A DNA stretch of 64,000 nt, from contig NZ_LMCP01000034.1 in the NCBI RefSeq assembly GCF_001425625.1, forward strand, positions 80,551 through 144,550, read 5' to 3'. The stretch comes from Mesorhizobium sp. Root102. GTDB taxonomy: Bacteria; Pseudomonadota; Alphaproteobacteria; Rhizobiales; Rhizobiaceae. Made by a program: the position numbers and the translations under genes. The notes under the pieces are model-generated. The model was not told the origin of the DNA. It did not search any database and worked only from the letters and a program-made list of their open reading frames with translations. Positions 17,615 to 26,693 of the stretch are shown here, piece by piece (position 1 is the stretch's first letter; each line of letters opens with the position of its first letter).

Positions 17615-18610
17615 CTAGAACATGCCGCGGTCGTTGCTGCGCTGGTCGTCCTCCACCATATGCGGTTGGTAGATTCCCGTCCGCGCCGTTCGCCGCCAGG
17701 GCCGGGCCTGGTCTCCCGGATTGTTGTCGATATCGGCGACGGCAATCGCGGGGGTTCCATCGGCTGGGCATTGCGCCGCCCAGCGGCCACCGGGGGCAAC
17801 AATTCCCGAAGGCGCGGTCAGGCTGTGTTGCGCGGGGACGGAGAAACTGGCCCAGTAATTGTTGCTGGCCGCGTGTCCCTGCATCTCGACGGCGAAAACC
17901 GGGCCGTCGACGTGAGAGTCTGTCGAGAACAAGACACAGTCGACATCGCGCCTCTCATAGTCGATGAAAATCTCGGGAAAGTGCGCTTCCATGCCGAGCG
18001 TACAGCCGAAGCGGAGCCCGTCGACCTCGAACGTCACCGGGATCGAACCCGGCGTGTACATGAAGGAGATCTTGGTGTTCGACAGCATGCGCTCGTCATA
18101 GCGCGTCACCAGTTCGCCACGATCGGAGACATGGAGGCTGCTGTGCGGCCGGCGCGGCTGGCTGAGTTGATGCACCGAGCCGAAGACCGTCCATAGTCCA
18201 AGCTCGCGCGCAAGCGCCGTCGTCGCCTCCAGTTCCTCGCGCAGGACCGCCCATTCGAACCAGTCCCAATCGGCCGGCCCAATATTTTCGCGACCGCCGG
18301 CCGACATGATGCGCTTGTTGGGAGAGCAGGTCGCGCCTTCGGGAAAGTGCAACTGTCTGGCGCCCGCCTGCCGCGCCTCTCGCATCAGGCGTCGCATCTC
18401 CAGCCCGCTGTCGCGCAGTTTGCCGATGTCGCGAGGGTCGTCATGGACGGTGCTTTGCGCTACGGCCAATCGCACCGATCTCGTTTCGGGCGCCAGATCG
18501 TCCGGCGCGCTGCAGTGAAAATGCCTGAGAGCAGCCGTATAGGATTCGCCCGTCCTGGCAGCGCGAGCCCGCACACGACGTTTGAAATTTGTATTTTGCG
18601 TCATTGTCAT
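17615..18610 (-). CDS. Carbon-nitrogen hydrolase (nitrilase superfamily) with altered active site
   Basis: The product has 331 residues. The first about 30 residues contain RVRARAARTGESYTAALRHF, a short basic motif also seen at the ends of other bacterial proteins. The rest is the nitrilase alpha-beta-beta-alpha fold: VRLAVAQSTV, the glutamate segment LHFPEGATCSP, and VLFSTDSHVDG. Aligned on FPE, the usual nucleophile position (ICYDxxFPE) reads LGMEAHFPE, so glycine replaces cysteine. A cysteine lies three residues earlier (FGCTLGME), and the lysine block reads YDERML. It may be inactive or use another residue. It stands alone. Confidence 0.8.
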   Translation of the reverse strand: MTMTQNTNFKRRVRARAARTGESYTAALRHFHCSAPDDLAPETRSVRLAVAQSTVHDDPRDIGKLRDSGLEMRRLMREARQAGARQLHFPEGATCSPNKRIMSAGGRENIGPADWDWFEWAVLREELEATTALARELGLWTVFGSVHQLSQPRRPHSSLHVSDRGELVTRYDERMLSNTKISFMYTPGSIPVTFEVDGLRFGCTLGMEAHFPEIFIDYERRDVDCVLFSTDSHVDGPVFAVEMQGHAASNNYWASFSVPAQHSLTAPSGIVAPGGRWAAQCPADGTPAIAVADIDNNPGDQARPWRRTARTGIYQPHMVEDDQRSNDRGMF

Positions 18611-18825
18611 GGCCTTTCACGTCCCGGATGGCGTTCCCCAGCAACCACATCCGAAACGGTCGGACCAAGACAGTGGCCTGAGACTGGAAAGCCCCTTTGC
18701 CTCCGTTAGAAGACCGTGCTGGGACGGTCCCTGGAGGTTCGGCGCAGGCCACGCCGTCGAGAATGATGCCGATGCTGTCCTGCTTCGTCAACCAGGCAGG
18801 CAACGATCCTGACCGGTCGAAGGGT

Positions 18826-19725
18826 TCACATCTTATCCCGGTAGCGCAAGGCGTCGACCAGCAGCGAGAAGGCTGGCGTCGCCTGCCGGCGGCTGGGGTA
18901 ATAGAGGTGGTAGCCGGGGAAGGGCGGGCACCAGTCGGCAAGCACCCGCACCAGTTCGCCACCGGCAAGCCGCGTGCGTGCCTGGTCCTCGGGCAGATAG
19001 GCGAGTCCCAATCCGGCGACCACGGCATTCATGCGCAACGCGGCTGTGTTGAACACCAACTGGCCCTCGACCCGCACCTTCAGATCGCGCCCGGCCTTTT
19101 CGAACTCCCAGGCATAGAGCCCGCCATAGGTCGGCAGCCGCAGATTGATGCAATTGTGGTCGGTCAGGTCCTGCGGCACGCGCGGCTTCGGCCGCGTGGC
19201 GAAATAGGCCGGCGACCCGACCACCGCCATGCGCATATCGGGGCCGATGCGCACCGCGATCATGTCGCGCGCCACCTGTTCTCCCAGCCGCACGCCGGCG
19301 TCGAAGCGCTCGGCGACGATGTCGGTCAGGCTGTAGTCGATGATGATCTCGACCTTGATGTCGGGATAGTCAGGCAGGAATCTCGCTAGGGCAGGCCACA
19401 GGATCGCGTCGGCGGCGTGCTCGCCGGCGGTGATGCGGATGGTGCCAGCGGGCTTTTCCCGCAACGCGCTGAGCGCGGCGAGCTCAGTCTCGATCTCGTC
19501 GAGCCTCGGCCCGACGGTGCGCAGCAACCGTTCGCCCGCTTCGGTCGGCGAGACACTGCGCGTGGTGCGCGTCAGAAGCCTCACGCCCAGCCGTTCCTCG
19601 AGCGCCCGCACCGTGTGGCTGAGCGCCGATTGGGAAACGCCGAGCTTCGCCGCCGCCCTGGTGAAGCTTTCCTCGCGCGCGACGGCGAGAAAGGCGGTCA
19701 GCTCGTTCAGATTGTCTCGCGGCAT
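18826..19725 (-). CDS. LysR family transcriptional regulator
   Basis: The product has 299 residues with an N-terminal helix-turn-helix: LNELTAFLAVAREESFTRAA, KLGVSQSALSHTVRALEERL and the wing LLTRTTRSVSPTEAGERLL. The effector domain has TIRITAGEHAADAILWPAL and LGLAYLPEDQ. This subtype often controls aldo/keto reductase and SDR genes. Here it is divergent from a cupin-aldo/keto reductase-flavodoxin-SDR run, which makes those genes the likely targets. Confidence 0.92.
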   Translation of the reverse strand: MPRDNLNELTAFLAVAREESFTRAAAKLGVSQSALSHTVRALEERLGVRLLTRTTRSVSPTEAGERLLRTVGPRLDEIETELAALSALREKPAGTIRITAGEHAADAILWPALARFLPDYPDIKVEIIIDYSLTDIVAERFDAGVRLGEQVARDMIAVRIGPDMRMAVVGSPAYFATRPKPRVPQDLTDHNCINLRLPTYGGLYAWEFEKAGRDLKVRVEGQLVFNTAALRMNAVVAGLGLAYLPEDQARTRLAGGELVRVLADWCPPFPGYHLYYPSRRQATPAFSLLVDALRYRDKM

Positions 19726-19879
19726 TCATGAGCCCTTCTCATAAGTACATGCCAGATATAGCAGCTAATCATGGGCAATCGCAGGCCCTAAATTGGCGTC
19801 ATCACAATTGGGCCCCAAACTTGGCGGCCCTGAGGTCCGGTCGCAGTGTGCTGCCCGGCGCAGACGAAGGGAAAAGACC

Positions 19880-20275
19880 ATGGATATCAAGCGAAGCGGC
19901 TCTCAAGCCTCGGCCAAGGGACCGGGCGCCTGGTTCACCGGCACGGTGCGCATCGACCCGCTGTTTGCGGCCATTGCACCAGCCCGTGCGGCCGGCAACG
20001 CCGTCACCTTCGAGCCCGGCGCGCGCACCGCCTGGCACACCCATCCGCTCGGCCAGTTGCTGATCGTCACCGCCGGCTGCGGTCGCGTGCAGCGCGAGGG
20101 CGGCCCGGTCGAGGAGATCCGGCCCGGCGACGTGGTTCATTTCGAGCCGGGCGAAAAACACTGGCACGGCGCGGCACCCACCACCGCCATGACCCACATC
20201 GCCATCCAGGAAGCGCTCGACGGCAAGGCGGTCGACTGGATGGAGCATGTCAGCGATGCGCAGTACCAAGCCTGA
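19880..20275 (+). CDS. Cupin domain protein
   Basis: The product has 131 residues from MDIKRSGSQASAKGPG. A single cupin barrel carries both motifs: FEPGARTAWHTHPLGQLLIV (metal-binding HTH...Q) and RPGDVVHFEPGEKHWHGAAP with its histidine. This subtype, with a C-terminal HIAIQEALDGKAVDWMEHV, is often next to carboxymuconolactone decarboxylase and aldo/keto reductase genes and is annotated as a quinol/aldehyde-handling cupin. It leads the gene run opposite the LysR gene. The substrate is unknown. Confidence 0.88.
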   Translation: MDIKRSGSQASAKGPGAWFTGTVRIDPLFAAIAPARAAGNAVTFEPGARTAWHTHPLGQLLIVTAGCGRVQREGGPVEEIRPGDVVHFEPGEKHWHGAAPTTAMTHIAIQEALDGKAVDWMEHVSDAQYQA

Positions 20276-20285
20276 ACAAAGGAAT

Positions 20286-21275
20286 ATGACGATGCAAAAG
20301 CGCACACTTGGAAACAATGGTCTCGAAGTCTCGGCCATCGGGCTGGGCTGCATGGGCCTGAGCTATGGCTACGGCCCGGCGACCGATAAAAAGCAGGCCG
20401 TCGAGCTCATTCGCGCCGCAGTCGATAGCGGCGTCACCTTTTTCGACACGGCGGAAGCCTATGGCCCGTTCGTCAATGAAGAGCTGCTGGGCGAGGCGCT
20501 GGCGCCGGTCCGCGACCGGGTCGTCATCGCGACCAAATTCGGCTTTGCCGGCGGCGAGGTGTCGCGCGGCATGGACAGCCGGCCCGAGCACATCAGGGAG
20601 GTCGCCGAGGCGGCGCTGAAACGGATGAGGACCGACCGCATCGATCTGCTCTATCAGCACCGCGTTGATCCCAGCGTGCCGATCGAGGATGCGGCGGGTG
20701 CGGTGAAGGAACTGATCGCCGAGGGCAAGGTCGGCCATTTCGGCCTGTCGGAAGCTGGCGCGCAGACCATCCGCCGCGCACATGCCGTGCAGCCGGTCGC
20801 TGCCTTGCAGAGCGAGTACTCGCTGTGGTGGCGCGAACCGGAGAAGGAGGTCATTCCGACACTGGAAGAACTCGGCATCGGCTTCGTGCCGTTCAGCCCG
20901 CTGGGCAAAGGTTTTCTGACCGGCGCCATCAGCGAGACCACCACTTTCGCCAGCGACGATTTCCGCAACATCGTGCCGCGCTTCTCGCCCGAGGCGCGCA
21001 AGGCCAACCAAACGCTGGTCGACGTGCTAGGCGCCATTGCAACGGCCAAGCAGGTGACGCCGGCGCAGATCGCACTGGCCTGGCTGCTGGCGCAGAAGCC
21101 GTGGATCGTGCCGATCCCCGGCACCACCAAGATCAGCCGCCTGAGGGAAAACATCGGCGCGGCCAGCGTCGTGCTGAGCGCCGACGAATTGCGCGACATC
21201 GAGAGCGCCGTGTCCACGATCACCGTGCAAGGCGACCGCTATCCGGCGCATCTGCAGGCGCGGGTCGGGCGCTAG
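20286..21275 (+). CDS. Aldo/keto reductase
   Basis: The product has 329 residues from MTMQKRTLGNNGLEVS (AAAGGAAT upstream). It is an NADPH-dependent TIM barrel with the catalytic tetrad visible: Asp and Tyr in FFDTAEAYGPF, Lys in ATKFGF, His in LLYQHRVD. Cofactor-binding segments are FSPLGKGFLTG and IPGTTKISRLRENI. It resembles the AKR13-type reductases. It follows the cupin gene by 10 bp and is probably in one operon with it, under the divergent LysR. It would reduce aldehydes or ketones in the cytoplasm. Confidence 0.93.
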   Translation: MTMQKRTLGNNGLEVSAIGLGCMGLSYGYGPATDKKQAVELIRAAVDSGVTFFDTAEAYGPFVNEELLGEALAPVRDRVVIATKFGFAGGEVSRGMDSRPEHIREVAEAALKRMRTDRIDLLYQHRVDPSVPIEDAAGAVKELIAEGKVGHFGLSEAGAQTIRRAHAVQPVAALQSEYSLWWREPEKEVIPTLEELGIGFVPFSPLGKGFLTGAISETTTFASDDFRNIVPRFSPEARKANQTLVDVLGAIATAKQVTPAQIALAWLLAQKPWIVPIPGTTKISRLRENIGAASVVLSADELRDIESAVSTITVQGDRYPAHLQARVGR

Positions 21276-21296
21276 AGCCAAGCGCAGGAGCGCGAG

Positions 21297-21892
21297 ATGA
21301 GCCAGCCGGTCTCAAGACGGAGTGCACTGATGACTGCGCTTGCATTTCCACTGGGTGTCGGTGCCGGATCGAGCCTGCCCGCCGTCGCGACGAACGCGCG
21401 GCAGGCGGGTGGCGCCAAGGTACTGGTGGCGTACTACACCCGCACCGGCAACAGGCGTGTCATCGCGCGCCAGATCTGCCGGGCCCCCGGCGCGGATCTT
21501 TTCCAGATCCGGACCGTCGATCCTTACCCGGAAGACTACGAGCAGCAGGTCGCGGTGGCGGAGCAGCAGCGTGTGTCCGGGTTCGAACCGCCGCTCGCCG
21601 CCACGGTGCCCGACATCAAATCCTGCGAGACGGTGTTCCTCGGATTCCGATCTGGGGGATGACCGCGCGTTCGGTGATCCGCTCCTTCCTGGCGAAAAAC
21701 GATCTGTCGGGCAAGCCATTGGTGCCGTTCATCACCCATGGCGGCTACGGTCTGGGGCAGAGCCTGAAAGTCCTCGCCGACCATGCTCCAGGGGCGCGGC
21801 TCATCGAAGGTTTTTCCAAACAGCGCAACCAGGAGCGCGAGACGCTTGAAGAGGTCACGGGCTGGCTGGGCAAGATCAAAATGCCCGGCTGA
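21297..21892 (+). pseudogene. Flavodoxin family protein, frameshifted
   Basis: The first frame (21297-21662) gives a possible twin-arginine leader (SRRSALMTALAFPLGVGAGS) and the FMN-binding start KVLVAYYTRTGNRRVIA, then TVFLGFRSGG and a stop. The next frame continues the family sequence exactly: IPIWGMTARSVIRSFLAKND, VPFITHGGYG, ending at 21892. Restoring one C at 21645-21648 would give FLGFPIWGMT in a single frame of about 198 residues. So a one-base deletion splits the gene. It lies between the aldo/keto reductase and SDR genes in the same direction. Confidence 0.85.
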
Positions 21893-21955
21893 GCCGTCAA
21901 CGAGAATGCGTGGGTTGCCGTGGGCAGCGAAGCCGAAATCGGAAAGGACATCATC

Positions 21956-22696
21956 ATGGCCGAGAACATCAAGGGCAAAGTCGTCGTCATCACCGGCGCC
22001 AGCAGCGGGCTGGGCGAAGCCGCTGCTAGGCTTCTGGCGAAAGAGGGCGCCAGGCTGGTGTTGGGCGCGCGGCGCCTCGACCGGTTGCAGGCGCTCGCCG
22101 ACGAGCTCTCGCTTGGCAAGGACGCCATCCTGGCCACCGACGTCACCGATGTCGGCCAAGTCCGGCGTCTGGTCGATCATGCGGTCAAGATGCATGGCCG
22201 CGTCGACGAGATCATCAACAATGCCGGCCTGATGCCGCACTCGCCGCTGGAGCGCGGCAAGGTCGAGGATTGGGACCGGATGATCGACGTCAACATCAAG
22301 GGCGTGCTCTACGGCATTGCCGCGGCACTGCCGCACATGAAGACGCAGAAAAGCGGCCACATCATCAACGTGTCGTCGGTCGCGGGCCACAAGGTCGGGC
22401 CGGGCGGCGCGGTCTATGCTGCCACCAAGCACGCGGTGCGTGTCATCTCGGAGGGCCTGCGGCAGGAAGTAAAACCTTACAACATCCGCACCACCATCAT
22501 CTCGCCCGGTGCTGTGGCGACGGAGCTGCCCGACAGCGTCACCGAGCCCGATGTCGCCGAGGGCGTGCGCGCGCTCTATGACCGGGTGGCCATCCCGGCC
22601 GATTCCTTCGCCAGAGCGGTGGTGTTCGCGATGAGCCAGCCCGACGAGGTCGACATCAACGAGATCCTGTTTCGGCCGACGGCGCAGGAGTATTGA
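21956..22696 (+). CDS. SDR family NAD(P)-dependent oxidoreductase
   Basis: The product has 246 residues from MAENIKGKVVVITGA, with AAAGGAC upstream. It is a classical short-chain dehydrogenase: cofactor loop GASSGLGEAAA, NNAG at about residue 87, catalytic Ser in INVSSVAG and the YAATK pair. No signal or membrane segments are present. It follows the broken flavodoxin in the same direction and is probably part of the LysR-controlled redox run. The substrate is unknown. Confidence 0.93.
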   Translation: MAENIKGKVVVITGASSGLGEAAARLLAKEGARLVLGARRLDRLQALADELSLGKDAILATDVTDVGQVRRLVDHAVKMHGRVDEIINNAGLMPHSPLERGKVEDWDRMIDVNIKGVLYGIAAALPHMKTQKSGHIINVSSVAGHKVGPGGAVYAATKHAVRVISEGLRQEVKPYNIRTTIISPGAVATELPDSVTEPDVAEGVRALYDRVAIPADSFARAVVFAMSQPDEVDINEILFRPTAQEY

Positions 22697-22907
22697 AAAC
22701 CGCTGGCTTGACGCGCCGCGCTTCCTGCGCCAGCTTGGCGCCATGTTCGTTTCCGAGCCCAACAACACCAACCGACGCCGTTCCCGAACAGTGCGGAGCG
22801 ACAAGCTGATTGCGCGACGACAAAGGCCGGCAGGATAGATCCGGTTCGTTCGTTTCCAGCCCCGCCCGCGACAACGCTGGCGGGTTTTCCATGTTTGGAG
22901 CCTTGTC

Positions 22908-23372
22908 ATGACTAACAATTCCATCCGGTTTCGGTTGGCCGAGCCCCCCGACGCTGCGGCCATCAGGGACATCGTGCGTGCGGCCTATGCCAAATGGGTG
23001 CCGGTGATCGGCCGCGAGCCGCTGCCGATGCGCGCCAACTACGAGAAGGCGGTTGCCGAGCATCCGCTCGATCTCGCCGTTGCGGACGGCCATATCGTCG
23101 GCATGATCGAAACCATTCCGGCCGAGGATCACCTCTGGATCGAGAATGTCTGCGTCGCACCGCACGCCCAGGGCAGGGGCATCGGCCGGCTCTTGCTGGA
23201 GCGGGCTGAGCGCAAGGCACTCGAAGCGGGCCATTCCGAGATTCGCCTGCTGACCAATGGCGCTTTCGAGGCCAATGTGTCGCTCTACAAGAAGCACGGC
23301 TTCGTCATCGACCGGGAGGAGCCGTTCATGGGCGGCATGACGATCTATATGAGCAAGAAGTTGCCGCGATAG
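22908..23372 (+). CDS. GNAT family N-acetyltransferase
   Basis: The product has 154 residues with a GGAG-preceded ATG. It is a GNAT fold: IRFRLAEPPDAAAIRDIVRA at the start, a central strand HLWIENVCVAPHAQGRGIGR with the acetyl-CoA loop Q-x-x-G-x-G, helix LLLERAERKALEAG, and the late FEANVSLYKKHGF. The acceptor is unknown. It is followed 15 bp later by the ACT-domain gene. Confidence 0.92.
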   Translation: MTNNSIRFRLAEPPDAAAIRDIVRAAYAKWVPVIGREPLPMRANYEKAVAEHPLDLAVADGHIVGMIETIPAEDHLWIENVCVAPHAQGRGIGRLLLERAERKALEAGHSEIRLLTNGAFEANVSLYKKHGFVIDREEPFMGGMTIYMSKKLPR

Positions 23373-23387
23373 CGGCGAATTGGAAGA

Positions 23388-23771
23388 ATGGCTGCCAAGG
23401 TCAAACTCAAGCAACTCTCCGGGCTTTACGCGATTTCGCGGCTTGAAGCGCGCGATAGCATTCCCGGTTGGGCGGACGAACCGGGCTTCGTCAGCATCAC
23501 CAGGACCGAAGACGAGCTTTCGATCACATGCCTGCAGGATCGGGTTCCAGGCACGGTCAGGCAGGATGGCGACTGGATCGCCTTCAAATTGCAGGGCCCC
23601 TTTGCTTTCGACGAAACCGGCATCGTGTTGTCGGTGATCAGGCCGCTGTCGGAAAACGGGCTGGGCATCTTCGTGGTGTCCACCTTCGACGGCGATCATC
23701 TGCTGGTGAAAGCGGCAGATGAGGAAGCGGTGAAACGGTTTCTGCTCGAAGCCGGGCACACGCTGCTCTAG
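23388..23771 (+). CDS. ACT domain-containing protein
   Basis: The product has 127 residues. It starts KVKLKQLSGLYAISRLEARD and contains EPGFVSITRTEDELSITCLQ and a second ACT-like half, RPLSENGLGIFVVSTFDGDH. This tandem arrangement is typical of the small bacterial ACT_7-type proteins thought to sense amino acids. It is 15 bp downstream of the GNAT gene and probably co-transcribed. The ligand is unknown. Confidence 0.85.
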   Translation: MAAKVKLKQLSGLYAISRLEARDSIPGWADEPGFVSITRTEDELSITCLQDRVPGTVRQDGDWIAFKLQGPFAFDETGIVLSVIRPLSENGLGIFVVSTFDGDHLLVKAADEEAVKRFLLEAGHTLL

Positions 23772-23928
23772 CCTGTCCTGACCCAGCCGGCCAACCCGTC
23801 TGGCTCAACGACTGGCGGGCTGGCTTAACCACTTCGGGGGTTGCGTTTGACAGCGGCGCTTGTGCATCGTTATCTCCAGCCACATATGACGGCCGGCACG
23901 GCCATGCGGTGCATCCCAGGGAGAAACC

Positions 23929-25362
23929 ATGTCACACAATCTGCAGTTCTACATCGACGGCGCGTGGGTGGATCCTGTTGTGCCCAACACATTCGACGTC
24001 ATCGATCCCTCGAACGAGGATGCCTTCGCGCAGATCTCGCTCGGCTCCAAGGCCGATGTCGACAAGGCGGTGGCCGCGGCCAAGCGCGCCTTCAACAGCT
24101 TTGGTTTCACCGAGGTCGGCGAGCGGCTCGAACTCCTGAACCGCATCATCGCTGTCTACAAGAAGCGCAGTGGCGATCTTGCTGTCGCTGTGTCGCGCGA
24201 AATGGGCGCGCCGCGCCAGATGGCGTTGGACAGCCAGGTCGGCATCGGCCTTGCGCATCTGCAGAAGATGGCCGACGTGCTCGGGAGTTTCGAGTTCCGC
24301 CACGTCAAGGGCAATCATCTGGTGGTCAAGGAGCCTATCGGCGTCGTAGGTCTGATCACGCCGTGGAACTGGCCGCTCAACCAGATCACCTGCAAGGTCG
24401 GCCCGGCGCTTGCCGCCGGCTGCACCATGGTGCTGAAGCCGTCCGAGATCGCGCCGCTCGACGCCATCATCTTCGCCGAGATTCTGGACGAGGCCGGCGT
24501 GCCGAAGGGCGTCTTCAACCTCGTCAATGGCGACGGTCCCGGCGTCGGCCAGGCGCTGTCCAGCCATCCCGACATCGACATGATGTCGTTCACCGGTTCG
24601 ACCCGCGCCGGCATCCTGGTGGCCAAGGCCGCCGCCGACACGGTCAAGCGCGTGCATCAGGAGCTTGGCGGCAAGTCGGCCAACATCCTGTTCCCCGATG
24701 TCGATCTCGCAAGCGCCGTCACCAAGGGCGTCGCCGGCTGCTTCAGCAACAGCGGCCAGTCCTGCAACGCGCCGACGCGCATGTTCGTGCCGCGCGACCG
24801 CCATGACGAGGCGGCCGGCTACGCCAAGGCGGCTGCGGAAAAGTTCACCGTCGGCCCCGCCGACGCTGCCGGCACGAAGCTCGGCCCGGTCGTCAGCCAG
24901 GTCCAGTTCGACAAGATCCAGGACCTGATCCAGGCCGGCATCGACGAAGGTGCGACGCTGGTCGCCGGCGGCCCCGGCCGTCCGGCTGAACTCAACCGCG
25001 GCTACTACGTCAGGCCGACGGTGTTTGCCGACGTCACCCACGACATGCGCATCGCACGCGAGGAGATTTTTGGGCCGGTGCTGGCGATCATGCCCTACGA
25101 CAGCGTCGACGAGGTGATCGAGACCGCCAACGACACCGTCTATGGCCTTGCCTCCTACATCCAGGCCAAGGACATGAAGAAGGCGCGCGAAGTCGCGGCA
25201 CGCATGCGCACCGGCAATGTCTACATCAACTATCCCCAGTGGGACGCCGGCCTGCCTTTCGGCGGCTACAAGCAATCGGGCAACGGCCGCGAATATGCCG
25301 AATACGGGCTCGAGGATTTCCTCGAGATCAAAGGCATCGCGGGCTATGAGGCGGCGGAGTAG
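23929..25362 (+). CDS. Aldehyde dehydrogenase family protein
   Basis: The product has 477 residues, full length. Conserved blocks are LITPWNWPLNQITCKVGPAL (NAD site), FTGSTRAGILVAKAAA, the general-base glutamate in HQELGGKSANILF (about residue 244), the nucleophile in NSGQSCNAPTR (about 278) and EEIFGPVLAIMPY. It oxidises an aldehyde to the acid with NAD(P) in the cytoplasm. GGGAGAA stands just before the start. It has no obvious operon partner, so the substrate cannot be named. Confidence 0.94.
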   Translation: MSHNLQFYIDGAWVDPVVPNTFDVIDPSNEDAFAQISLGSKADVDKAVAAAKRAFNSFGFTEVGERLELLNRIIAVYKKRSGDLAVAVSREMGAPRQMALDSQVGIGLAHLQKMADVLGSFEFRHVKGNHLVVKEPIGVVGLITPWNWPLNQITCKVGPALAAGCTMVLKPSEIAPLDAIIFAEILDEAGVPKGVFNLVNGDGPGVGQALSSHPDIDMMSFTGSTRAGILVAKAAADTVKRVHQELGGKSANILFPDVDLASAVTKGVAGCFSNSGQSCNAPTRMFVPRDRHDEAAGYAKAAAEKFTVGPADAAGTKLGPVVSQVQFDKIQDLIQAGIDEGATLVAGGPGRPAELNRGYYVRPTVFADVTHDMRIAREEIFGPVLAIMPYDSVDEVIETANDTVYGLASYIQAKDMKKAREVAARMRTGNVYINYPQWDAGLPFGGYKQSGNGREYAEYGLEDFLEIKGIAGYEAAE

Positions 25363-25482
25363 ACCGGGTACTGGCGGCGATCTTCCAGGACTTGGGTTCC
25401 TCGCCCCGGCTTCCGTGGGGGCGATGAACCCAAGCCTTGCTATGTCCTGCCATCCTCTTCCCTAGGTGCGGTTGGACCTATC

Positions 25483-25520
25483 TTGCCAATTGGCAAATAA
25501 ATGCTATATATCTGCCAAAT
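25483..25520. promoter_or_regulatory. Operator/promoter of the Xre-RES module
   Basis: TTGCCAATTGGCAA (25483-25496) is a perfect 14-bp palindrome. A half-site, CTGCCAAAT, lies downstream and GCTATATAT between them looks like a -10 region. The antitoxin starts at 25536. Autorepression by the antitoxin at such palindromes is usual for this toxin-antitoxin type. Confidence 0.65.
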
Positions 25521-25535
25521 AGCGAGGCACCAAGA

Positions 25536-25946
25536 ATGCAGCTTCAGTCCATCGTCACGACACCGGCCACGGTTGGAAGCACCATCACTGATGACGAGGC
25601 GGGCGCCTTGGCGCGCACCACGGTCAACCTGTTCAAGGCCTGGAACCTCACCGACCTCGAGGCCTGCATCCTGCTCGGCGGCATATCGGCGCGGACCTGG
25701 GCACGCTGGAAGGAAGGCGCCATCGGCAGGATCGACCGCGACCTGCGAACCCGCATGGCGCACCTGATGGGCATCCACAAGGGCCTGCGCTATCTGTTCA
25801 CGGAGCCGGCGCGCGGCTACGCCTGGATCCGCAAGCCCAATGCCACCTTCGGTGGCCAGTCGGCCCTCGACCTGATGTTGCGCGGCGAAATCTCCGATCT
25901 TGCCGCGATGCGCGAATGGCTCGATGCGGAGCGTGGTGCATGGTGA
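25536..25946 (+). CDS. Xre/MbcA/ParS-type antitoxin
   Basis: The product has 136 residues, started at MQLQSIVTTPATVGS. The N-terminal helix-turn-helix reads LTDLEACILLGGISARTWAR, and the C-terminal half is the toxin-binding domain (HLMGIHKGLRYLF, then AWIRKPNATFGGQSALDLML, MREWLDAERGAW). It should neutralise the RES toxin encoded immediately downstream (7-bp overlap) and repress the pair's promoter via the palindrome upstream. Bases just before the gene are AT-rich compared with the flanks. Confidence 0.9.
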   Translation: MQLQSIVTTPATVGSTITDDEAGALARTTVNLFKAWNLTDLEACILLGGISARTWARWKEGAIGRIDRDLRTRMAHLMGIHKGLRYLFTEPARGYAWIRKPNATFGGQSALDLMLRGEISDLAAMREWLDAERGAW

Positions 25947-26638
25947 GTGGGCTTGCGGTCCGTCGCCGCGTCGACTGGCACCAGACCTTCCGCATCATCC
26001 GCTCCATCCATCCGCCGATCGACCTCTTCGAGGACATTGCCGAGCCGCGCGACTGGGAGGCGCTGGCGGGCGTCGAGCAGAAGACCAACCCGCGCATACG
26101 GTTCGAGATCGGCGACCTTGGCAAGGTGTCGGCCGCTAGGCGGGTTTCGGGTCCCGGCGCGAGCTTCGTGATGGCGCCCTTCGTGCATTGTTCGACGCTG
26201 CGGCCCGGTCGCTTCTCGGATGGCAGTTACGGGATCTACTATGCCGGCGACAGCGAGGAGGTGGCGCTGGCAGAGACCATCCACCACCATCAGAACTTCA
26301 TGGGCGCCACCAACGAGGGGCCGGGCTGGACGGCGGATTTCCGCGTGCTGATCGGCGGCGTCGACCGCGATCTCGATGACGTGAACGCCGTGCCCGGTGT
26401 GCTCGATCCGGACGACTACACCGCCTCGCAGGCGGAAGGCCGGGCGTTGCGGGCTGCCGGCAGCGATGGGCTGGTGTGGAACAGCGTGCGCATGCCGGGC
26501 GGCGGCTGCATCGGCATCTTCTGGCCCGACGTGATCACCATTCCCGTCCAAGGCCGGCACTACAGCTACCATTGGGACGGCGTCCGCGTGGACTTCGTGC
26601 GCCAGCACGATACGGGAAAGGTGCTTGCTGTCACATGA
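25940..26638 (+). CDS. RES domain toxin
   Basis: The product has 232 residues from MVSGLAVRRRVDWHQTFRII. The RES fold is recognisable by FSDGSYGIYYAGDSEEVALA (Arg/Gly-Tyr substrate pocket), the conserved Glu in ETIHHHQNFM and the late serine in the VWNSVRMPGG segment. Studied RES toxins (MbcT, ParT) destroy NAD+ or ADP-ribosylate target enzymes, stopping growth. The gene overlaps the antitoxin gene by 7 bp, so both are made from one message. Start 25916 is possible but adds a non-conserved extension. Confidence 0.9.
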   Translation: MVSGLAVRRRVDWHQTFRIIRSIHPPIDLFEDIAEPRDWEALAGVEQKTNPRIRFEIGDLGKVSAARRVSGPGASFVMAPFVHCSTLRPGRFSDGSYGIYYAGDSEEVALAETIHHHQNFMGATNEGPGWTADFRVLIGGVDRDLDDVNAVPGVLDPDDYTASQAEGRALRAAGSDGLVWNSVRMPGGGCIGIFWPDVITIPVQGRHYSYHWDGVRVDFVRQHDTGKVLAVT

Positions 26639-26693
26639 TGGCGGGCGGACAGGCTTTACAGATCGAGGGGAAGCCGGTATCCAGGAGTCCATA

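Noticed and set aside
23932..25275. A 447-codon open frame on the minus strand, opposite the aldehyde dehydrogenase
   Set aside because: Its product has no family pattern, and the plus-strand frame is a complete enzyme; GC-rich codon bias produces such shadows.
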